Shown: in pieces, positions 12,301-22,219 of the stretch
How positions within the stretch are numbered: position 1 is the stretch's first letter
Layout: every line of letters begins with the position of its first letter
DNA from: Dimorphilus gyrociliatus
Taxonomy: Eukaryota > Annelida > Polychaeta > Dinophilidae
Assembly (NCBI GenBank): GCA_904063045.1
Contig: CAJFCJ010000005.1
Location: 2,201,167 to 2,265,166 of the forward strand
Direction of reading: 5' to 3'
DNA length: 64,000 nt
Notes under the pieces: model-generated
Seen by the model: the letters and a program-made list of their open reading frames with translations, nothing else
Database searches by the model: none
Told to the model about the DNA's origin: nothing
Position numbers and translations under genes: made by a program

Positions 12301-15204
12301 TTAAATAAACGGGTTTGTAGTACATTAAAACTTTTGTTTATATAAAAACTAAGAGATAAGAATATTAAAGTCTAACGAATTTGTTTTCGAATACGACACG
12401 CTTAGGTTTCTGAGGCCTGCCCATTCGAATCCTACGGGAGAAAGAGAAAAAAACCAGAATACTGGTTTTCTATACCAAGAGATAAGTGAGAATAATTATA
12501 ATTAGTTCTTCGTAATTAGCAGGCGTATATTAAAACGGACTTAAATATTGATTTGAAATTAAAAGAAAAATAAAAAAATATGGTGCGGGTCTGCCTATAA
12601 AAAAAAAAAAAAATTTGCGGAGGCCTGCTGTTACATACATGTTTCTGGTTTAAAATATAAAAGAAAACAACATATTCTATGCATAACACATCTCTAACCT
12701 TAAGTGGAAATACGATATGAATTTGTATTTTCCATAAAGGATATAACAGCGGTTAATTTTCTCTTATCAGGGTGGATAATCTATACGCCTTCTTCTTACA
12801 TTGGACGCCTGATATATACGATTCAGACGACATCGATCCAAAAGAAAAAGTTTGTCTAGTTCATTTGGCATATATATGCTTTTTTCTTTTTTTTTTCAAT
12901 AGTTATATACGTGGAATATTGTATTTATAGAGAAATTTTCATTATTGCAAACAGGGTTTTGTTGTTATCGATGACGACGATTTAACAGAGACTGTTGAGA
13001 TTGTTGAGGATCATTTCGAGAGAAAGGGTAGCAAAAGAGCCAAAAACTGGGAGGTTTGTTTATTTTTTTCCCTATTTATTGTAATCTTATTAACTAATTA
13101 CCAAGAATGGATGGGAGGGAAAGGTGAGAAGACGACTAGAAATCAAATTTTAATTATTATCATTATGGTTTTGTTTTTTATTCTTTTTTTTTAATTGATT
13201 GAATTGAACCTATTTTTTCGCCTCTAATTTTCTTTTTCTTTTATAAAAAAAGGGATAGAGAAGAGAAAATATGCGTTTTTATTATATTAATTTCTCTATT
13301 AAAATATTAGATGATTAATAAATGATTTGTACTTGAAAAAAACTATGAAAGGATGTTAAGGAGACTCGTTGTGAAAAAAAAAAGGAAGAAAAGGAACAGG
13401 AGGAGGACGAGAAGATGAGAATGACTCGAATTAATTCAGCTGTTGACTGTTTGATGTTTGTCGACGAGTACTATGAACCGGGGGAGCCGGGATGGCAGTT
13501 TGTAGGCAAATTACCCTGGTGGGAGGTTGGATATTTTTTAATGGGTTTTAGTTACTCTTACATAAGTCTAACCTATCTGATATCAGCGGTTAATTAACAT
13601 TAATTATCTAGACTTTTTGTTTACTTTTTATAGAATATTAGGAATTTTTATTATGTTGTTTTATAGGTATTACTAATAGCCAGTGTATCAGCTGGTTAAG
13701 ATAAATTGTAAATAGAGAACAAAGACTAAACATTTGAAGTATCTAAACAATACTATGTTTATTACATCAAATATATCATAACGAATGAGGGTTAATTTTT
13801 TGGAATCTATTCAATTAATAATCTTTATTAAGCTTTCCTCCATATCAGACAATTCTTTATGTTGTATTAAAGGATTATTATTATTTCTTTTTTTGCTTTG
13901 ATTAATTTATTTCATAAACAAGAGAAGTAAAAAAAAACAAAAAGAGGGAAAGAGAGAAAAAGAAAGAAACAAATCGTCGTGGCTTTCGTTTGGATTTAAT
14001 TCGTTTTTTTTCTTTGTATTAATATACCTGTTTACTAGGTTTATTCTAATTAAATTATTATTCTTTAGTTTCGCTTTAAACAGCTATCGCATATTGATTT
14101 GTACATAGCGCCAATCCAATCGATAGAAGTTATCGACGTGATTTTTTTTTCTTTTTTTGCGGGCGAAAAAAAAATTGGCAGAAAAAATATGTTCTTCATT
14201 TAATATCTTTTGTTTATTTTTTTGTTTTTTTTCTCTCTCTCTCTCTCTCTCTCTCTCCCTCTCTCTCTATGCTCCCCCGCCCTTTTTATCTTTTGTTTTA
14301 TTAATTAAAATTAATTTAAACGCAATATTTACAAAGTTATTGTTATTACATCTTTTTATTTTATTTAAAACGACAGATCGTTAATGTTACAGAAGCTAGA
14401 CGTCGAATGTCTTTAGCTGAAGACGAAATGACACCGTTACCGGAAATGCGATGCGTCAGTCTAATCTTGAACGATGATCAATTGAGAAAAGTCTGTATAA
14501 CACTGTCAGAATTTATTTTAATTATTTTATACATAGATAGATAGTTGTTATTTCTATATTTGATTTTCTTTTTTCGTTCCTTCCCTAACAATCAATTAGC
14601 TGGTCAAGAATCTTCCAGCACGAACAGTTGGTTATCCATGGTCGTGCGTGTATAGTACAGATAAACACGGATTTAGTCTCAAGTCGCTCTATAGATCGAT
14701 GAAAGGAATCGACTCTCCTATTTTGATCGTAATAAAGGATACGTCGAACAACGTGTTTGGTGCTCAGGTTTCTTGCGCTTTGAAGGTTAGCGATTACTTC
14801 TATGGGACTGGCGAGTCTTTCCTTTTCACCTTCTTTCCGCAATTTAAGGTAATATTAATCGATAAGAACGTCAATGACTTATAAAAAAATTATATTTGTT
14901 ATTTTATATAGAAATTTGCTTGGTCTGGTACCAATCAGTTCTTTGTCAAAGGGAATTTGGAGAGTTTGGCTATCGGCAGCGGCCAGTGAGTATTTTTCAT
15001 ATTTTTACGGTCACTTACAACAGAAGAACCTCTTTATCCCTAACTCTTTTCTTTTCGTTAAACAGAGGCTCATTTGGTTTATGGTTGGACGGCGATATTT
15101 ATCATGGTCGAACGCACCACTGCGAAACTTACAATAATGATTTGCTCACGTCCCAAGAAGATTTCGTAGTTAAAGGATTAGAAGCTTGGTCGTTTTCCGA
15201 TTGA
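6929..15204 (+). CDS. OXR1: OXR1/NCOA7 family protein (LysM, GRAM-like, TLDc)
   Basis: Oxidation-resistance protein; the C-terminal TLDc domain is known to protect against oxidative stress and, in this family, to bind the V-ATPase. Exons read: 6929-7014, 7352-7488, 7611-7723, 8152-8259, 8614-8778, 9444-9476 (33-nt microexon SSLKRFLFGLK), 9853-10720, 12771-12849, 12955-13053, 14377-14490, 14600-14848, 14912-14985, 15066-15204. All phases agree except the join 10720 to 12771, which needs one or two small exons (10813-10822, perhaps also 11310-11339). LysM: LGTLEYF|VSDRDTLTSI and FDTTPSELKKINKL. GRAM-like part: exon 9853-10720 (GTLLVTPNAVMFDPN). TLDc: DNLYAFFLHW, RTVGYPW, YGTGESFLFTF, FGLWLDGDIYHGR, ending LEAWSFSD. 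A Lys/Glu/Ser-rich linker lies between LysM and GRAM. The exon order and motifs are those of the full-length animal isoform. Confidence 0.9.
8371..8477. repeat. (TA)n microsatellite cluster
   Basis: Interrupted TATATA runs in the intron after the LysM exon, followed by a CT-rich run near 8490-8515. Simple repeat only. Confidence 0.85.
9269..9322. repeat. (TA)n microsatellite
   Basis: Nearly pure TA dinucleotides in the intron upstream of the 33-nt microexon. The short Tyr/Ile ORF over it is an artefact of the repeat. Confidence 0.85.
10721..12770. other. Largest intron region of the OXR1-like gene
   Basis: About 2 kb of AT-rich, poly-T-rich sequence between the GRAM exon and the TLDc-side exons; the only intron of this size in the gene. 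It carries two candidate small coding exons needed to restore frame: 10813-10822 (tacag|CATTAGGTGT|gtatca) and 11310-11339 (ttcag|TGAGAC...AAAAG|gtaaaa). Using both gives ...LEALGVETRKKSETKR before VDNLYAFF; the 10-nt exon alone also restores frame. It also carries the 48-codon ORF at 11722. Confidence 0.45.
11722..11868 (+). CDS. Candidate small secreted peptide precursor, nested in intron
   Basis: A 48-codon ORF on the sense strand inside the largest OXR1 intron, ATG at 11722 and TGA at 11866-11868. Residues 1-16 (MSLMSLIVIITFLVVS) look like a signal peptide. A short Ser/Thr/Glu spacer then ends in a dibasic Lys-Arg site (ESKR, residues 20-23), followed by a 25-residue polar peptide starting YPPNVLEAD with one Cys and no further Lys-Arg. 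Local base composition is clearly richer in GC than the surrounding intron. Signal peptide, dibasic site and short product is the plan of a neuropeptide precursor. I know no matching family, no promoter or transcript is visible, and an ORF this short can be chance. Confidence 0.3.
   Translation: MSLMSLIVIITFLVVSTTSESKRYPPNVLEADMEHVCYQSQDVNRLVD
13415..13525 (+). CDS. Alternative first exon: TLDc-only OXR1/NCOA7 isoform
   Basis: A 37-codon exon beginning MRMTRINSAVDCLMFVDEYY and ending PWWE at a gag|gttgg donor. The phase is 0, exactly what the next exon (14377, cag|ATC GTT) needs. The joined product runs PWWE|IVNVTEARRRMSL into the TLDc domain, about 230 residues, and skips LysM and GRAM. Vertebrate NCOA7 and OXR1 have short isoforms of this plan: a private first exon spliced to the exon that begins with a VxVxEARRR-like sequence. 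As an internal cassette exon it would not work, because no acceptor gives phase 0. It sits in a 1.3-kb intron. The promoter is not resolved. Confidence 0.6.
14232..14268. repeat. (CT)n microsatellite
   Basis: Pure CT run with one interruption in the intron just before the exon shared by both OXR1 isoforms; it may extend the polypyrimidine tract. Confidence 0.85.
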
Positions 15205-15906
15205 ATGTCTAAATGATGGTTTCACTTGATGTTATTGTAGTTAACAAGACAGAAAAAACAACAAATTTGGCGGAAAATTATTAATCCTGCATATGTTACG
15301 TCGTATATATGTAAATAGTTATGTATACGCAACTAACTATGTATCTGTATAATGTATATTTGTGCATGTAAAAATAATTCCTCTACGCCTGCTCAACATT
15401 TTTTAAAAAGACAAGATTAAGCAAGAACATTAAAGAGGAAATCATCATCCCTCTACTAAACGCAGGTGGAGGGAAAGAAAAATATCTTCGATGAAAGATT
15501 CAACTTTCTGCGCGTTTTTAGTCGTCATTTTTTATGGAACACTGCATTATTGACTGTATTTTTGCAGGTATTAAAAATTTTAGTTACAAAAAAAATTATT
15601 AAGAAGAGCATTCCGTTCATTACTAAGTTCATCCATCCAGACGATAGTCAAGCAATTTTTAGTGTTCAACTAATAACTATTTTATATATACAATATATAT
15701 ATATATATATATAATATTATATATGCATGTAATATATATATATATATATAAACTGATAGAACTTCGTTCATATTTCTGTAAATGTTTGTACTATCAAAAT
15801 TTACAAAAGTTAGTATTAAGCATACAAACATACGTACTGTACATATAATACAGGATAATTACAATAATAGTAACAATGAGACAAATAATTAAACGTATTC
15901 GTTAAT
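15205..15906. other. Convergent 3' regions
   Basis: 702 bp between the OXR1 stop and the zinc-finger gene stop, which face each other. AT-rich with TA microsatellites near 15692-15752. It is probably the two 3' UTRs. No gene seen. Confidence 0.6.
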
Positions 15907-18900
15907 TCAAGTAAAATTTCCTTCGATTATTACCTGTTCAAAATTTAATACTTGGTTATTTTGAGCTTCGGTTTCATCTAGGACTATTTCACCAACTCCG
16001 TCACCGGCTTGGAATAGTATGACATTCTGCTGATTAATAGCATCCTGTTCCCGGTCGATATCGAAAACGGACGGCGCCATTTCCGTGGCGAATAATTGCG
16101 GATCGACCGGTTGCTGTAAAATTTTATGCATTCTCGACTCATGTTTAACGACACTATCCTGATCGACATGTCGAAATGCGCAATATCTACATTGAAATTG
16201 AACATTTGGATGAGAATGTTGAACGTGTCGATGTAATTTAGTCCTATCCCCAGTTGTATAATTGCATATTGTACATTTAATTAATTGATTATTTCCTGCA
16301 CTATTCTGTGGATGATTCCTTCGCATATGAACTTCGTATTGAGCCTTCGTATTTAAAATTCTTTCGCAGTGATTGCACTTAAACTGACCAAAATCGTGAT
16401 GTTTCTTATGCTTATTCATGAGATCTCTTATAACAGTTTTATATTGACATACATCGCAGGTCAAAGGTGGTCGTCCGGAAGCGTTTATTTTATGCCTAAC
16501 CCACATATGCCCCAACCATTCAGCTTTGCCAAAGAAACTTGCACCGCAATTGGTACATTCGTAATTACGTTTCCCTTCGTGCATACGCCTTTGATGTACC
16601 TTAACGGCGTCCTGATTTGGATATCTTTTATTACACAAAGGGCAAATGACGCTGTCATTAGAGGCTGATGAAGAAGCTGCTGCAGCCGCAACTGCGGCAG
16701 CCGATTTTGCCGAGTTATGCTTTCGTTTGTGAGCTGCCATTTCTGAAGCTCTCACCCATTGGGAGCAATGTTCACATTGGGCGGCAAAACAATGTCGTAT
16801 AGTATGACGTTTCATCGCCGTATAAACGATTGTTTGATAATCGCAAGAGTTGCATTCATAAAAATTAAGACACGATTTGGGTAAACTAAACGAATGAGAT
16901 CCAGTAACGTGAGCTAGAAATCTAGCGACTGCTAAACGTAAGTCTTCTAAATATGGTTTCGTTGTAAAAAGACGGTCGCAATGTGGACAGCCAATAACAC
17001 AAGTTTCAGCGTCTACTCTAGCAGTATGATTTCTCAAAATATGCTCTAAAACATCATTCTCATGGCCGACAAATGAATTTTCATCTTCGCAAAAGAAGCA
17101 TCTAATAGTCATATTTTGGAAAATAGACGATTTTTTACTTAGGGTGTCCGCAAGATTTTCACTCTGCCTTTTCAACTCGGTTAGAAAATCGGATTTATTG
17201 GCGTGAGATGTCATCTGGTGCTTCCTCCACGAACCTCTGGATAGCGTAACGTACGAGCAATGAGAACACCTGTAGACCTTGGCGTAAGTCGGTACTAAGC
17301 GATCATGCTTGATAACATAATGATTTAACAGGGATGCAATACTTTGTTTAAAAAGGGAGGTATAAGCTGGTCCCTTATTTGTTTCCTTGGGAACGTTAAT
17401 AGAGAAGTTACATTGTAAGCAATCCAATTTTCTATTGTTATAATGTTCTTTTTCAAAATGTTGAACAAAAAGGCTAAGACTTTGCTCTTCCTCAAGACAA
17501 ATGAAACATTGGAATGGTCCTTGATCAATGAAAACTCCTTTTACATAGAGTACCTGATTCTCTTCCTTTCTTAACATTTGCTCGTCATCACTGTCGCTTT
17601 CAGATTCTCTAATGTCGAACAAATCGTCCTGAATTTCCGCTGAAGCGTTACATTTCTCTTTATGCTTTTCTAGCATTGATGGTTTAATGAACGCCGCACA
17701 GGCATCGCACATTACCAACGTTGTGTCGGCTAAATGTTTCTGAACGTGCTGTTTCGACATTTGTAACAGTATTCTTTCCCTACAAATATCGCACTCGTAT
17801 ATCCTGGCGTAGCTTGGTATATCTATAAGATGCACTTTAATGCAGTGTGACAATAACTTTGAGACGCTCTCCTTTATTGAAGCCGTTACAGTTCTTGATG
17901 TATATGATTGAGTACAATTAGACCAAGTGCATTTAAATTTATAACAAGTGATTGATTTAGTCTTTGACGATCTAGGTTTTGTATCAGTTTCTTCAGAATG
18001 TTTACTAAGAATATGATCGAATAAACTGTCTTCATTTTTGCATACGTCCTTACATAGAAAACACGGAAAACTCTCGGAATTCAGATCAAAAATAGGGCCG
18101 GCATAAGAATCGGATTTCTTCATTCCCGTTTTCTCCTGAATAAGGGCTTTAGCAGCCTTATTTACAGTGACTAATTGCTGTATTGTATTCTGTCCTGTTT
18201 GCCTTTTACAGTAATCGCTGTGTTTCCTATAATTTGGTCTAACAACAGTTTCGTAACCGCATAGTCTACATGTATAGAGCTTTAGATACGTAGGCAGTTG
18301 ATGATCGTGATAAGAAATTACATGTTGACAAAGCCTAATAAAGGCTTGCCTATACAGAGTATCCTTCCCTGGTCCATTCTTGCACGTTTTATGCACAATC
18401 ATCTCTTTACTGCATTTGTTGCAGGTAAGGTATTGCCTATCTCCTTTTTCTATTGTATGATCTTGCTGCATATGAGCTAAGTAGTGATTAGCATTTGAGC
18501 ATACTACATCCGCACACAGAATACAATTATACGGTCCTGGCTCAATAAATGATGTATAACCCATGCCTTCTCCGCATTCTTCCGAATAATTAAATCCGAC
18601 TGTATGCCTACGTTTTTTACGCCTAATGGCTACATCTTCCTCCTCTTCTTCCTGGCATATACCACTCCGGTTGATAACGCAATCGACTTCCCCTTCTTTT
18701 TCCTCTTCCTCCTCCTCCTCCTCTTCTTCTTCTTCCTCGTTCATTTCTTCCTCGTTTAATATTAATTCGATTTTTCCAGTATCACTCTTATCAATATCCA
18801 TTTCTTCAACAATTGTTTTCGATTCGGCTAAATTATAGACAATTAGTTCCTTAATCGGTTTATCCTCTTTTAGATATTCCGTTATAGCCATTGATAATGA

Positions 18901-18960
18901 ATCGACCGTTATTTCCTTATCAGTATCATTATTCATTAAGCTGTAGTAATTAATGGTCAT
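15907..18960 (-). CDS. Multi C2H2 zinc-finger protein with tandem atypical triple-finger modules
   Basis: Intronless, 1017 residues, probably nuclear and DNA- or RNA-binding. Residues 1-120 are acidic, with a poly-Glu run (about 75-89) and a second one (104-108) followed by a basic patch RRKKRRH, a likely nuclear signal. Four copies of one composite module follow at about 143-250, 298-409, 482-586 and 618-723. Each has a CxxC...HxxxxH finger; then a CxxC whose histidine pair comes some 30-40 residues later (L-x-x-H-x4-5-H); then a third finger introduced by a [LIV]P-x-Y...Y-x-C-x-x-C segment (LPTYLKLYTC, IPSYARIYEC, VPTYAKVYRC). An extra Cys-His pair follows copies 2 and 4. An Ala-rich linker (753-765) precedes six ordinary C2H2 fingers (772-945), then an acidic/Gln tail. 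I do not recognise an orthologue. A shared E-box promoter region separates it from the M6 gene. Confidence 0.8.
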   Translation of the reverse strand: MTINYYSLMNNDTDKEITVDSLSMAITEYLKEDKPIKELIVYNLAESKTIVEEMDIDKSDTGKIELILNEEEMNEEEEEEEEEEEEEKEGEVDCVINRSGICQEEEEEDVAIRRKKRRHTVGFNYSEECGEGMGYTSFIEPGPYNCILCADVVCSNANHYLAHMQQDHTIEKGDRQYLTCNKCSKEMIVHKTCKNGPGKDTLYRQAFIRLCQHVISYHDHQLPTYLKLYTCRLCGYETVVRPNYRKHSDYCKRQTGQNTIQQLVTVNKAAKALIQEKTGMKKSDSYAGPIFDLNSESFPCFLCKDVCKNEDSLFDHILSKHSEETDTKPRSSKTKSITCYKFKCTWSNCTQSYTSRTVTASIKESVSKLLSHCIKVHLIDIPSYARIYECDICRERILLQMSKQHVQKHLADTTLVMCDACAAFIKPSMLEKHKEKCNASAEIQDDLFDIRESESDSDDEQMLRKEENQVLYVKGVFIDQGPFQCFICLEEEQSLSLFVQHFEKEHYNNRKLDCLQCNFSINVPKETNKGPAYTSLFKQSIASLLNHYVIKHDRLVPTYAKVYRCSHCSYVTLSRGSWRKHQMTSHANKSDFLTELKRQSENLADTLSKKSSIFQNMTIRCFFCEDENSFVGHENDVLEHILRNHTARVDAETCVIGCPHCDRLFTTKPYLEDLRLAVARFLAHVTGSHSFSLPKSCLNFYECNSCDYQTIVYTAMKRHTIRHCFAAQCEHCSQWVRASEMAAHKRKHNSAKSAAAVAAAAASSSASNDSVICPLCNKRYPNQDAVKVHQRRMHEGKRNYECTNCGASFFGKAEWLGHMWVRHKINASGRPPLTCDVCQYKTVIRDLMNKHKKHHDFGQFKCNHCERILNTKAQYEVHMRRNHPQNSAGNNQLIKCTICNYTTGDRTKLHRHVQHSHPNVQFQCRYCAFRHVDQDSVVKHESRMHKILQQPVDPQLFATEMAPSVFDIDREQDAINQQNVILFQAGDGVGEIVLDETEAQNNQVLNFEQVIIEGNFT

Positions 18961-19890
18961 TCTGAAAATTTAAAAAAAGGACGATGAATCTTTAATTAAA
19001 TGCAAAAACTGGTTAGAAAGATTAGTGAAGTGGTATATGGGAAGAGATGAGAAGAAATCATAAGGGTATGGTGGGGAAGAGAGAGAGAGAGAGAGAGGAA
19101 GACAAAAAAAAGAAAACAACCCACTTTTTTCTTGTGAATTCTGATAGTGTCTTTAATAATAGATTCTCTAAGCAATCAATTGCCTCTACACGAAGCATTT
19201 CGTCCAAATTTTGCAATGAATTAGAAAGGTTGCCGATCTGATTTTAATAGGACAAAAAATCTCTGTTAATTCTATTAACCATCTCACGATAATTTAATAC
19301 TATACCATTTCGTTAATAACTTCCATTATTTTAAATAACACCCGCACTGATTTGATCCTTCCAGGTGACCTATCTAGGGTTTTTTATTATTATAATTTAG
19401 ATATATAATCTTATAAGTCTTCTGTAATTAATCTCTAGTAATGACTATTACATCTAAAGATATATACACATACATATAAATATATGTAAATAATGTCTTT
19501 TTTTTTTAATGTAATGTCGCCATCTTTGTGAAAACAAGCATTTATTCCCTATGATTTATTTATAGGATTATAAAACAATAGGGCCTCTTTATTTTTCAAG
19601 TGAATTGCTTGTAAGAACTGATAAAGAAATTTTGAATTTAAATTATCCATGTCTCTTCATCAGTTCAGCTGTTTTGCGCGAAAAAAATCGACTAGATCAA
19701 ACCTGGAGCAAAATGTCGGCAGCGAAACCGGTCACGTGACTCATAGTACCTTTGTTACGCAGCGACATCTGTGTATTTTATTATCTCTACAGGTGAAACT
19801 AGACATATTATCACCCATAGTTTTAAGTTTATTACAATAAGTGCAAGTTTTATGTCTATGATAGAAAATTTTTAAGAAATACAAAATAAA
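18961..19890. other. Divergent promoter region, zinc-finger gene / M6 gene
   Basis: 930 bp between divergent start codons. It contains a GA microsatellite (about 19077-19098), a YY1-like CGCCATCTTT (near 19515) and a perfect GTCACGTGAC palindrome at 19731-19740. Short ORFs here show no coding character. Confidence 0.5.
19731..19740. promoter_or_regulatory. Palindromic E-box GTCACGTGAC
   Basis: Ten-base perfect palindrome of the CLEAR/USF/MITF-TFE type, 151 bp upstream of the M6 start codon. The same ten bases occur at 55294-55303 before LRRC9. It is bound by bHLH-zip factors in other animals; function here is inferred from position. Confidence 0.5.
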
Positions 19891-21256
19891 ATGGGTAACT
19901 ACTTAAATAATGATCTCTTTTCTAGCAATATCCTCAGGAGAACATTCTTTTTTTTCTTTTACCAAACCACATAGTTTGCCGCGATTGTCTCGGTCGGACG
20001 CCCTTCGCCTCACTAATCGCTGTTTTGATCCAACTGGTCGGCGTAGGCGTCTTCTGCGTAACTCTATTCAAGGCTTTGGATATAACCCTTAGAGGAATCT
20101 TTGAAGAATTATTTAATTTCTCAGTAAAATGGATGGAAAATTTACTTATTATATTCATAGCTATAGCTATAGCTATGGGATTATATGCTATAGTTTTATT
20201 AGTATTCGGTTTTCTAGCTACTGGAGCAACAAGGCAAAAATTGTATAGTGGAACAAAATGCATTATGGGCGGACGTGTCGGTGCTGCTTTCGTAAGTTTA
20301 AACTTAAACTATACCTTTTATACTTATATTACTTTAACAGAACTTCAATAATTCTTTCAGTTTATGGTCTTGACATATCTAATGAATTTAATCTGGATGG
20401 GAATAACTGCTGTTTGTACTATACCTATTATGATTTATATTATTCTACGGAACATATGCCAAACTGAATATAAAGGAAGCTTTGAAGACTATAACTTTTG
20501 GAGGGAAAGCGATTGTTTTAATCTAAGTCGAATTGGTAGTGTTTATTATTCTCTTTCTTCTTAAAACAATTAAGGACTCAATTTTTCTTTTCTCTGTCAT
20601 AAATTCAGGTCTGTACAAGAATGTTACGTACAGTATAGAAAAAAATGCTATATGCGGAGAAGCAGAAATTGGAAATTTTTGCGAAAAGGTTGAAGATGCT
20701 GGTCCAATGTTTGGTTTGGCTCTTGGAGGATCATTTCTAGTTGTTATCGGCATGGTAATTATTGATTTTGTTTGCTTTTTATGTCTTTTGCATGCTTGTT
20801 ACTTTCTTTGCGTTCTTCTATTATTTTTTATTTTGCTACAAATTCTTCTGATTATAAAGCTTAAAAAAAAAACTTTATTACAAACAAACCAAGCAAACTT
20901 ATTTATATTTTTATAAAATGCTAAACTGCTTAAAAGATATAATGAAGAAAAATCTGATTCTATTTGGGCGGAGAAAAAAGATTCTGAAGTTCTTTGTTCT
21001 TTGTTCATTTAATTATTTTATTTTAATTTTCTTTAATAATTTAATTTTTTTAATTAAAAAAAAAGATAAATTAAAAATTAATTGCAAAAAAAAAGAAGAC
21101 AAATATGTAAAACAATATTTTCTGAAATATGAATTAAAAATTTTCAGATATCCTTTCTAATGACTTTATCAATTAACTACACAAGGATAAAAGCTACTAA
21201 GGAAATTACTGAATATAGAGAAACAGTTGCTCTGACAGAGAAATAACTTTCTTTTT

Positions 21257-21291
<35 letters not shown>

Positions 21292-21842
21292 ACTGTATAT
21301 ACAGTCTATATATAGTTTTTCATTTGTTTGCCATTATAAATTATATACGGTTAAACCTGTATATAATAATTATATAAATTTATACAGTGCTAGTCATCAT
21401 CAAAACAATCGGGATAGGCTTTATTTAACCAACCGAAACTTACTTAATTTTATTTTTAAAGTTGAAATGGTTAAAGTTATTTTTGGAATGGTTGTTCTGA
21501 TAAAGCTTCCTCTTGGATGGTTAGATCTTTGGACTTGCATTGCATATATATTTATATATTTTTACGGAAGAATTATGTGCAAAATGTTTAGTTAGAGATG
21601 TTAGATGTATTATATAGAAAGTCTCAGTTAAAAAATATATATACTACAAAAGAAAACACAAAATCATTTCTTTTTTTCAGATTCACTTTTTAATGATCCT
21701 TGTTGCTAATTACCAAAGAATAAAAGTATCTAAGGAAATAACTGAGCATCGCAACGCTCTCAATATTGAATTGACTGATAGTTCTAGTCGAATTATGGAA
21801 AATTCTAGTGTTGCTAAGTTAACAAAATATGGACCTAAGTGA
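19891..21842 (+). CDS. GPM6: M6/PLP proteolipid family membrane glycoprotein
   Basis: Four-helix membrane protein of the myelin proteolipid family, found in neuronal and other plasma membranes. Exons: 19891-19894 (ATGG only), 19975-20291, 20361-20535, 20609-20754 and last exon 21681-21842; all phases fit. The N-terminus MVCRDCLGRTPFASLIAVL matches the Cys-rich palmitoylated start of PLP/M6. Helix 1 ends VGVGVFC; helix 2 (LLIIFIAIAIAMGLYAIVLL) is followed by FLATGATRQKLYSG and a Cys-Gly-rich cytoplasmic loop. Helix 3 is FMVLTYLMNLIWMGITAVCT. The large outer loop has paired cysteines (Cys at CFNLS, CGEAEIGNFC) and N-glycosylation sequons (NLS, NVT). Helix 4 ends in the variable last exon. That exon encodes IHFLMILVANYQRIKVSKE and a tail ending KYGPK. 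An alternative last exon lies at 21148-21246. The stop is followed by AATAAA near 21942. Confidence 0.88.
21148..21246 (+). CDS. Alternative last exon of the M6 gene (duplicated exon)
   Basis: Open stretch of 32 codons plus TAA immediately after a good acceptor (aattttcag). It encodes ISFLMTLSINYTRIKATKEI and then TEYRETVALTEK. This aligns without gaps to the start of the distal last exon (IHFLMILVANYQRIKVSKEI, TEHRNAL) and has the same phase 0, so it can replace it after the GM|gtaatt donor at 20754. It ends sooner, giving a shorter cytoplasmic tail. The two exons look like a tandem duplication used as alternative 3' ends. Confidence 0.75.
   Translation: MSFLMTLSINYTRIKATKEITEYRETVALTEK
21259..21292. 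repeat. (TA)n microsatellite
   Basis: TA run just downstream of the proximal M6 last exon; it would lie in that isoform's 3' UTR. Confidence 0.8.
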
Positions 21843-22219
21843 CCAATTAATCGACATAAGAAAGAACTTATTACTTTGATCTATTTATTTTCTTGATCTA
21901 GTTTTAGATGTATAAAATTTTGTAATATCAGTTACTTTTTTAATAAAACCATATTTTACGAAATATATCCAAGGTTATATTTATTAAAATGAGGCATATA
22001 TTTAAGAGTTGCACAAGCCTTGTTCTAACTAAATAAAAAAAATAAGGCCCAGGAAAATTACATAATATGAAATGGGAAATATTATGTAATAAATACAAAA
22101 ACTGCGTATATATGCAAAAATATAGGGAAAACTGTAGCCATGTTGAAACATGGAACTATGTGCAACCTTAACACACCTCTTAATGGCCGAAATTTATCTG
22201 CATTTGGCTCTTAGCACGG
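21843..22219. other. M6 3' flank and BIR gene 5' flank
   Basis: 377 bp, head-to-tail genes. It holds the probable M6 poly(A) signal near 21942 and the short upstream region of the BIR gene. Nothing else seen. Confidence 0.5.

Noticed and set aside
12400-12445. TTCGAATCC-containing stretch resembling a tRNA T-arm
   Set aside because: No matching acceptor stem, D-arm or anticodon arm upstream; a single short motif.
18626-18838. Plus-strand poly-Ser ORF
   Set aside because: Antisense shadow of the poly-Glu tract of the zinc-finger protein.
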